DNA from: Thalassotalea litorea
GTDB lineage: Bacteria; Pseudomonadota; Gammaproteobacteria; Enterobacterales; Alteromonadaceae
Reading direction: 5' to 3'
Length of the DNA: 64,000 nt
Assembly: GCF_005843925.1 (NCBI RefSeq)
Contig: NZ_VCBC01000010.1
Coordinates: forward strand, 1 to 64,000
The translations under genes and the position numbers were made by a program. Shown piece after piece: positions 58,552 through 64,000 of the stretch (the first letter of the stretch is position 1; every line of letters begins with the position of its first letter). The notes under the pieces are model-generated. The model worked only from the letters and a program-made list of their open reading frames with translations. It did no database searches and had not been told where the DNA came from.

Positions 58552-58960
58552 TTCCTTGTTTTAACTTGAACGAACCATGTCAACGCTATATGGAGTCGCT
58601 TGATAATTGACCTTCGAAATTTATACTACCAGCGGATACTCGAAAACCCCAGACTAAAAATGCTCGTTGTATCAGACGGATAAACTTTTTTACTGGAGGT
58701 TAATTATCATTGTCTCTCCAAACGATATGGTAACAAATGGCCCATTTGAATCTGCCTGTTTTGGTCGAATCCCCACGGAACCGCAGATGCGGCATTTGCT
58801 GCGCCTCGTTACAACCAGACCATAGGTGTTTCCTCCTCGGAAAATATCACGTAAATCCGTATTGTTTTAAGCTAAAACGTTTGGATTGAAACATGGGTCA
58901 CTATCATCGCTTTAGTCCATCTATAGCGATGAACACCAATAGCGTATTCACCTTAATTTT
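58552..58960. other. gap ahead of the membrane protein/XRE pair
   Basis: About 410 bp with no supported gene. It contains a CAAATGG-C-CCATTTG palindrome (58734-58748) and a GC-richer patch near 58760-58840. Probably regulatory or remnant sequence. Confidence 0.4.
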
Positions 58961-58967
58961 CGAACGT

Positions 58968-59023
58968 ATGTCAAAAATGTTTGACATATGTTTAATGTCA
59001 AACTAACCTAACACCATGTCAAA
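58968..59023. promoter_or_regulatory. ATGTCAAA operator array
   Basis: ATGTCAAA-AATG-TTTGACAT (58968-58987) is a perfect inverted repeat, followed by direct half sites ATGTCAAA at 58995-59002 and 59016-59023, all within 95 bp of the first start codon. This looks like the binding region of the XRE regulator encoded downstream. Confidence 0.75.
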
Positions 59024-59061
59024 AATATTGTACTTTCGTTGTTTGGCGTAGAGGAGCCATT

Positions 59062-59520
59062 ATGTCTTATAAAGAAAAAAGCGTTTGGGTGTCATTAATT
59101 TTGAATCTGGCCATAGCTGGCTACTATATTTTCCACTTACATGGTTTGTATCAAGCGGATCTTTTAACGGAAGAAACATTGACGGGCCTATTTGTAAAGA
59201 TTGTTCTGATGCTCATCGTCTGGGAAATTATTCTGCAGGCGAGTTTAGCTCTGCTCAATTATCATGAAAGTGATAAAGGCGAGGATGAACGTGAGTCTTT
59301 GTTTAAATTACGCGGCAACCGCAACGGTTATCATGTGCTTACGGCTGTTGTTTTTATGGCAATTTTTATTCTATGGAAGGTTGACTTCAGCGAGCATAGA
59401 TTGGTGTTTAATGAACTCTCTGCAGCAATGAACACGTTGAACATTCTTGTGATGGGTGTCTTAGTAGCGGAAATCGTCAACTATGTCAGTCAGGTTTTCT
59501 ATTTCCGCAGAGGTTATTAA
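59062..59520 (+). CDS. four-helix membrane protein
   Basis: A 152-residue inner-membrane protein with four hydrophobic segments and a charged loop (HESDKGEDERESLFKLRGNR). It resembles small DUF2178-type proteins that commonly pair with an XRE regulator, but the family is not certain. AGGAG lies 5 bp before the ATG. The stop is one base before the regulator's start. Confidence 0.75.
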   Translation: MSYKEKSVWVSLILNLAIAGYYIFHLHGLYQADLLTEETLTGLFVKIVLMLIVWEIILQASLALLNYHESDKGEDERESLFKLRGNRNGYHVLTAVVFMAIFILWKVDFSEHRLVFNELSAAMNTLNILVMGVLVAEIVNYVSQVFYFRRGY

Positions 59521-59521
59521 T

Positions 59522-59734
59522 ATGGCGAAGGTGATAACTAATCAGATTCGCCGTCTGCGCTTTGATCATAATGAAATGACGCAACAAGAGCTGGCTGACG
59601 CCATTAACGTATCTCGGCAAACGGTTGTTGCTATTGAAAAGGGTAAGTATTCGCCGTCGTTAGAGGTGGCTTTTAAGATTGCTGATGTTTTCTCAAAACC
59701 TATAGGCGAAGTCTTTGAGTATAAAGAAGCGTAA
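59522..59734 (+). CDS. small XRE-family transcriptional regulator
   Basis: A 70-residue protein that is a single helix-turn-helix domain: MTQQELADAINVSRQTVVAI with KYSPSLEVAFKIADVF and GEVFEY, the compact YozG/XRE type. Translation probably couples to the upstream membrane gene. It likely represses its own operon through the ATGTCAAA sites; what signal the membrane protein passes on is unknown. Confidence 0.9.
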   Translation: MAKVITNQIRRLRFDHNEMTQQELADAINVSRQTVVAIEKGKYSPSLEVAFKIADVFSKPIGEVFEYKEA

Positions 59735-59801
59735 ATCAGTAGAGGCAGAGTTGTTAATTAGATTGTATTGAACAACTCTGCTCTATTCCATTGAAAGTGA
59801 A

Positions 59802-60167
59802 TTATCGGCGCCGGGTCTTTAAGTCGGAAAATGAACTTGGCAGAATGTCGACCCCGACCCATTGACCCACTTTAATCACCACGGGGATGGTGATAGGGGC
59901 AAACGGCATGACCGCAAAGACCCCAAGACCAATACCTTTAAGCACATCAAGAAACTGCTCATTCGCCTGCGCCAATTGTTGTTTCGATGCCTGACCCTTG
60001 GTGTATTGCCGATAAATAATCAGCATTTCACGGGTTTCGTCTTTTTCCTGATGTAACGCGACTTTTAACAGTAGCATCTGCCTTTTCAAGCTGACACTAC
60101 TGCGTTTGCGTTTAATCTTTATCGTGCGAACAGGTGCTCTGAGAACAAAGTTTCTGGCTTTAAACAT
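59802..60167 (-). CDS. small protein with LETM1-like core
   Basis: A 121-residue protein with a very basic N-terminus (RTIKIKRKRSSVSLKRQ), a helical middle and a hydrophobic segment GIGLGVFAVMPFAPITIPVV followed by WVGVDILPSSF. That pattern recalls the LETM1 membrane segment with its P...LPS(S/T)F end. It is far shorter than LETM1 proteins; the relation is tentative. It lies 12 bp past the cyclophilin gene on the same strand. Confidence 0.65.
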   Translation of the reverse strand: MFKARNFVLRAPVRTIKIKRKRSSVSLKRQMLLLKVALHQEKDETREMLIIYRQYTKGQASKQQLAQANEQFLDVLKGIGLGVFAVMPFAPITIPVVIKVGQWVGVDILPSSFSDLKTRRR

Positions 60168-60179
60168 TAATGCCAGATT

Positions 60180-61112
60180 TTACTTATTTACTGTGCGACG
60201 CAAACGAGATGTCAGGCCTAATGCAATAAGAGCCCACAGTGACAAACTTCCACCACCAGAAGAGTCGTTACTTTCGCGCTCTGATCGAGAAGGATCTAAT
60301 GGGAAATCATCATTTGCATCGGCTACGCCGTCATTATCATCATCCGAATCTGCATTATTGCCAGTGCCGTCACTATCTGTATCCAACCATTCTGTGTCAT
60401 CTTCCGGAAAAGCATCTACGTCGTTTGGGTAACCATCATGGTCAGCATCAATCGTCAAAGGAGGCAATAGCTCAAGGTTAGTATCAACATTATTGTCGGT
60501 TACCGTAATGGACTCGACAATGACAAGATGTTCATTGGTAATTTCGCCACCGTCTTCCGGCACACTAATCAATGGTGCGGAATCAAAAGCACCACCAAGG
60601 TTGTATCGGTCTAAGGCATTGATCGCATCGATAACTTCCATGCCATCACCCATCACAATTCCAAATACAGTAAAGCCACCATTTTGGAGGTCTAGGTTGG
60701 CGCTGTTGTCGCCCATATTCACAAACCACTGATTGGTCGCACTGTTCGGATCGCCACCAAGTTTGGCCATGGCGATGGTACCGCGAACATTAGAGAAAAT
60801 GGGCTCATTGATTACAGGATCAAAGGCCGGCACCGCATCAACGGTGTTATCTTCTGAAAAGTAATTAAAGCCGCCGCCTTGTGCGACAAAATCAGTAACA
60901 GAGCGATGAATAATCGTATTGTCAAAGCTTCCTGCTTCAACATAGCTTAAGAAATTTTCGACTGTCTCAGGTGTTGATGAATCGAAAAGGTTAACGTCGA
61001 AATCACCCACGTTGGTTTTGAAGTGAACAACAGTCGCTTGCGCGTTAGCGATTAGAGCCGCTGCTGCAACGGCAATAGTGCGACGTAATAATTTTGTTTT
61101 AGAAAATGACAT
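60180..61112 (-). CDS. secreted cyclophilin with calcium repeats and GlyGly-CTERM
   Basis: A 310-residue peptidyl-prolyl isomerase. After a signal (AVAAAALIANAQA), residues ~25-200 form a cyclophilin domain with HRSVTDFVAQGGGFNYF and GTIAMAKLGGDPNSATNQWF. Then come Asp-rich thrombospondin type 3 repeats (DADHDGYPNDVDAFPEDD; DSDDDNDGVADANDDFPLD), which bind calcium. The tail SSGGGSLSLWALIALGLTSR is a typical GlyGly-CTERM, a rhombosortase substrate exported by type II secretion. So it acts outside the cell or at its surface. Confidence 0.93.
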   Translation of the reverse strand: MSFSKTKLLRRTIAVAAAALIANAQATVVHFKTNVGDFDVNLFDSSTPETVENFLSYVEAGSFDNTIIHRSVTDFVAQGGGFNYFSEDNTVDAVPAFDPVINEPIFSNVRGTIAMAKLGGDPNSATNQWFVNMGDNSANLDLQNGGFTVFGIVMGDGMEVIDAINALDRYNLGGAFDSAPLISVPEDGGEITNEHLVIVESITVTDNNVDTNLELLPPLTIDADHDGYPNDVDAFPEDDTEWLDTDSDGTGNNADSDDDNDGVADANDDFPLDPSRSERESNDSSGGGSLSLWALIALGLTSRLRRTVNK

Positions 61113-61255
61113 TAGCGTTCCTGAATAATTTTTTTCTGTCTGTCTTGATGGCTGTCTTCATTGAATATCATTAATTGAAGTTCAACACCGCTTCATCAGG
61201 ACATACGAAGTCTTTATTATTCAATGGAGGTTACTCGAATTGAATGCAAAATTCA

Positions 61256-62713
61256 TCAAGAATTGTGAGCTGAGCTGTGATTTTTTGTAGCTTCCACGTC
61301 AGTTGAGTGTTTCAATCGGCCAGTAAAAGCAATGTAAAATGCTAATGCAAAAGGGATTATTCGCTCAAGGTAATCGTCTGGTGGAGAATCAAACAAACTT
61401 AATAAAACTGCACTAAAAAAGCCAATGAACATGGATGCAAATGCGGCTTTACCTGCAATTTTTCTGCCTAACAACCGCACGATTAATAAAGGCCCAAATG
61501 CCGCTCCGAGTGCATTCCAGGCAAATAGGACTCTGGAAAAGATGTCTTCCGGGGCGAACAAGGCAATAATGACGGATATTAAGCACATGATGACTACTGT
61601 CAATCGCGATTTGAGTAGTGAATGCTGCGCTAACGAATGCTCATCTGTGGCTTTAATATCATAAGAAATGGCTGACGCACTGACCAGTAACTGACTGTCA
61701 GCAGTAGACATAATGGCCGATAAAATTGCGGCAATCATAATGCCGGCGATCATCGGTGGAAATAATTGGTTGGTAAAGTCCAAAAGCGCCTGTTCGCCGT
61801 TAGCTACCGGCTCAATGATGATTTTGGCGCACCAGCCTAGAATCAGCATGCCAGTGATGACAATCATTGACCATCCTATGGCGATCACTTTCGCCTGCTT
61901 CACCGCTTTGCTATCTCTTAGTGCCATCATTCGGTTGACCACATGGGGTTGGCCAGGATTTCCTAAACCTATACCAAGTAAACCGATGATAAACGCAAGG
62001 CCAACCAATCCCGAGTACGGGCCAGTAATACTGAGTTGCTCTGCTGTGAAGGCAAGTTGCATTTGTTGCCATAACTCCAGCGGTCCACCGAGCGTCAATA
62101 GTCCTGCTATCGGCAATATCAGTGCCGCTGCCGCCATTAACAGGCCCTGTAAAGTATCGGTAATGCTAACCGCCCAGAAGCCACCGAGCAGAGTATAAAT
62201 CAAAATAATGATAGCCCCGGTAATCACGCTCCATTGCATGGACACATCAAAGGTACTGGCAAAGGTATTGCCGGCGGCTTGAAACTGTGCGGCGATATAG
62301 AAAGCAAATGAAAACACGATACATAAAGAAGAGAGGTACAAGATAGGCTTACGCCACCGGCCAGTACCATTTGCTAACAGTTGCGATAAAGTAATGGCCT
62401 GCTGCTGATCCGCGAGTTTCTGCAACCTAGGGGCAACCCAAATCCAGTTAAAACAATAACCAAGCACCACCGCCGGAACAATCCACACTGCACTGACACC
62501 CATAGTATAAGCAGCCCCACTCATCCCCAGTAGAGTCCAAGCTGACGATGCACTGGCCGCTGAACTTACTGCTGCCACCCAAGGTCCCAATCCTCGTCCC
62601 GCAATAAAATAATCTTCACTACTATTGGTACGTTTTTGGCTCCAAAGGCCAATACCAACAAGGAGAAATTTGTAACCAATCAGGGTGATAAGAACGGTGG
62701 TTGAATAATCCAT
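61256..62713 (-). CDS. sodium:solute symporter, PutP-like
   Basis: A 485-residue membrane protein with about 13 helices. EDYFIAGRGLGPWVAAVSSA and SAWTLLGMSGAAYTMG follow the proline/pantothenate symporter pattern; STADSQLLVSASAISYD is the conserved TM8-9 sodium-site region. Proline is likely, but other substrates are possible. No putA lies in the window. Confidence 0.85.
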   Translation of the reverse strand: MDYSTTVLITLIGYKFLLVGIGLWSQKRTNSSEDYFIAGRGLGPWVAAVSSAASASSAWTLLGMSGAAYTMGVSAVWIVPAVVLGYCFNWIWVAPRLQKLADQQQAITLSQLLANGTGRWRKPILYLSSLCIVFSFAFYIAAQFQAAGNTFASTFDVSMQWSVITGAIIILIYTLLGGFWAVSITDTLQGLLMAAAALILPIAGLLTLGGPLELWQQMQLAFTAEQLSITGPYSGLVGLAFIIGLLGIGLGNPGQPHVVNRMMALRDSKAVKQAKVIAIGWSMIVITGMLILGWCAKIIIEPVANGEQALLDFTNQLFPPMIAGIMIAAILSAIMSTADSQLLVSASAISYDIKATDEHSLAQHSLLKSRLTVVIMCLISVIIALFAPEDIFSRVLFAWNALGAAFGPLLIVRLLGRKIAGKAAFASMFIGFFSAVLLSLFDSPPDDYLERIIPFALAFYIAFTGRLKHSTDVEATKNHSSAHNS

Positions 62714-63121
62714 AGGAATATCGCATTGCTATTTGATGATTCATCTAACCACAGCCACAGTCAAATATCGAGCCAGATATACCACGAGAAGTGAATGCTC
62801 ACGTCAATTCACAAATCAAGATAATTAATAGAGCCACCCATACCGAATTGACAATTGATGCGAAATAAAAGAGATACTATGCAGACACCCACTATTAAAC
62901 TAGATAGACACCCATCGTTCTTTTTCACAATCCATAGCTAATTAAGACACCCAAATCAGATGTGCTGAAAATAAACTCTTAAAGCGAATAATGTTTTGAG
63001 AAATTTTCAAAAATATCTGTATTTTTCACTTAACAAATAGAAATTTCTTAAAAAATTAAATTTTAGATGAGCGTATGCCTTAGCTTCGGCCAATGATTGG
63101 ATTCCCAAGGATGGAGTTACT
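62714..63121. repeat. AGACACCCA repeats beside the RAYT gene
   Basis: Three same-orientation copies: AGACACCCACTATTAA from 62883, ATAGACACCCATCG from 62905 and ATTAAGACACCCAAAT (62941-62956). The rest is AT-rich with no gene. These match the repeats at 24.3-24.9 kb. Confidence 0.75.
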
Positions 63122-64000
63122 CTATCCGAAAAGCTGTTTACTTACCGCTATATTCGGACGTCTCATTCGGTTTTGCAATCTGCAAAAATCGCTTAATGCG
63201 ACGCTATTTCCCACAGGACCCTTGAAGTAATCTTCAAATTTGGTCGTTAATTGATACCAATTGGATGACGATATATTCAACCGGCTGAGAATACCGGGTA
63301 GCGCACTATCAATTACATTTACCTGGCGATTCTTCATTGTCTTTCCCGTGAAATCCACAAGCTTAAGGTAATCATCTAAATTGAAAGGTAAGGTTTCTGA
63401 TCGCTTTGATTTTGCTTTATCAGAGAAAGGCATGATTTGTTCATCTTCTTTGCCTTGGAGTAACGCTTTGATGCGACGACGGATGCTTGTGAACTCAGAT
63501 TTTTCAGGGATATCAACAATACCAGCACGGACAGGGTTTAAATCTACATATGCCATACATGCTGCCAGAGCCGATTCATTTAATAGTGCTTGGCTTACGA
63601 ATCGTCCTTCCCAAAATCTTCCCGTACATTCGTCTTCTGCATTTGCCATTCTAGCGATGGGTTCATTCAATAAACGCATGAACCAACTGACGCTAAAAAG
63701 TCGATTTCGATAAATGGAAATGGTTTGCTTTAAAGTAGGAAGGAGATCTCCATCTATCTGGTTTCCTAGCGCAAATTGTTGGGTGATCAGTGTGCCTTTA
63801 CACACTTTATGCCAGCGATTAACTACTTCTTCATCATTGAGTTTAAGGGCTTGGGCGTGGTTTATGTGAAGCACTAGATGACAATGGTTGCTCATTACAG
63901 CGTAAGCGCAAATATCAATACAAAAAATTTGGGAAAGAAAAAGTAATCGTTTTTCTATCCAGCCTCGACGATGTTCGTAAGAACGATCTGAAACGTGGTC
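63122..64000 (-). CDS. REP-associated tyrosine transposase (RAYT), 5' end cut by window
   Basis: A Y1-type transposase of the kind that mobilises REP palindromes. An ATG exists at 63895, but the frame is open to the window edge and the upstream codons read RRGWIEKRLLFLSQIF then CAYAVMSNHCHLVLHI, the standard beginning of the family, so the true start lies outside. The HUH pair is NHCHL; the catalytic tyrosine is probably in YVDLNPVRAGI, after GRFWEGRFVSQALL. No terminal inverted repeats or target duplications are visible in the window; it is likely a domesticated single copy. Confidence 0.93.
   Translation of the reverse strand, partial: DHVSDRSYEHRRGWIEKRLLFLSQIFCIDICAYAVMSNHCHLVLHINHAQALKLNDEEVVNRWHKVCKGTLITQQFALGNQIDGDLLPTLKQTISIYRNRLFSVSWFMRLLNEPIARMANAEDECTGRFWEGRFVSQALLNESALAACMAYVDLNPVRAGIVDIPEKSEFTSIRRRIKALLQGKEDEQIMPFSDKAKSKRSETLPFNLDDYLKLVDFTGKTMKNRQVNVIDSALPGILSRLNISSSNWYQLTTKFEDYFKGPVGNSVALSDFCRLQNRMRRPNIAVSKQLFG

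Noticed and set aside
59451..59467. GATGGGTGTCTTAGTAG as a further dispersed repeat copy
   Set aside because: It lies within the coding sequence of the membrane protein and can be explained by its codons; kept only as a remark.

Overview
The window looks like chromosome from a marine-type gammaproteobacterium of the Alteromonadales kind; the genus cannot be fixed from sequence alone. The pointers are an E. coli-like core gene order (comM next to ilvL-ilvGMEDA, ilvC divergent from ilvY, rsmD divergent from ftsY-ftsE-ftsX-rpoH, proB-proA, rep beside ubiK), together with a TonB-dependent receptor, a TPR-sulfotransferase, GlyGly-CTERM-like tails, thrombospondin type 3 repeats, a c-di-GMP class I riboswitch and many short palindromic repeats. 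No rRNA, tRNA, prophage or CRISPR array was seen.

Layout. 1-1.2 kb is a gene-free block of three kinds of palindromic repeat. 1.3-5.8 kb holds a KefB/KefC-type antiporter, DUF523 and DUF885 proteins and a GFA-fold protein. 5.8-6.6 kb is non-coding and carries, on the minus strand, a well-formed c-di-GMP-I riboswitch with no obvious target gene. 6.6-10.5 kb: tesB, a YbdG-type mechanosensitive channel, and a TPR-sulfotransferase. 10.6-17.3 kb (all minus): TonB-dependent receptor, nitrilase-fold hydrolase, a MocR-type regulator with an unusual C-terminal extension, and an MFS transporter, a plausible uptake and processing locus for an unknown nitrogen compound. 17.6-21.6 kb: proBA and a cysteine synthase fused to a glutaredoxin. 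21.7-34 kb is dominated by branched-chain amino acid synthesis: ilvC/ilvY with a palindromic operator, comM, then a complete attenuated ilvGMEDA operon with an Ile/Leu/Val-rich leader peptide and an extra 30-codon ORF bridging ilvG and ilvM.

34-45.3 kb: ubiK, rep, a GGDEF/EAL protein, rpoH, ftsX, ftsE, ftsY, rsmD, dodecin, a DUF416 protein. 45.5-55.7 kb: a large secreted propeller-like protein, an EVE-domain protein, a serine hydrolase, a GST, small envelope proteins (holin-like, ElaB/YqjD-like, HdeD-like) and a DUF945 protein. 55.9-62.7 kb: S9 peptidase, lipoprotein, a membrane protein/XRE regulator pair with an operator array, a small LETM1-like protein, a secreted cyclophilin and a sodium:solute symporter. 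The right edge cuts a REP-associated tyrosine transposase (RAYT); a dispersed AGACACCCA motif lies beside it and again around 24.3-24.9 kb.

The most unusual items are the hairpin arrays at the left end, the orphan riboswitch, the MocR regulator with its extra domain and linked locus, the cysteine synthase-glutaredoxin fusion, the small ORF inside ilvGM, and the AGACACCCA repeat family. All assignments come from reading the sequence; none was checked against a database.
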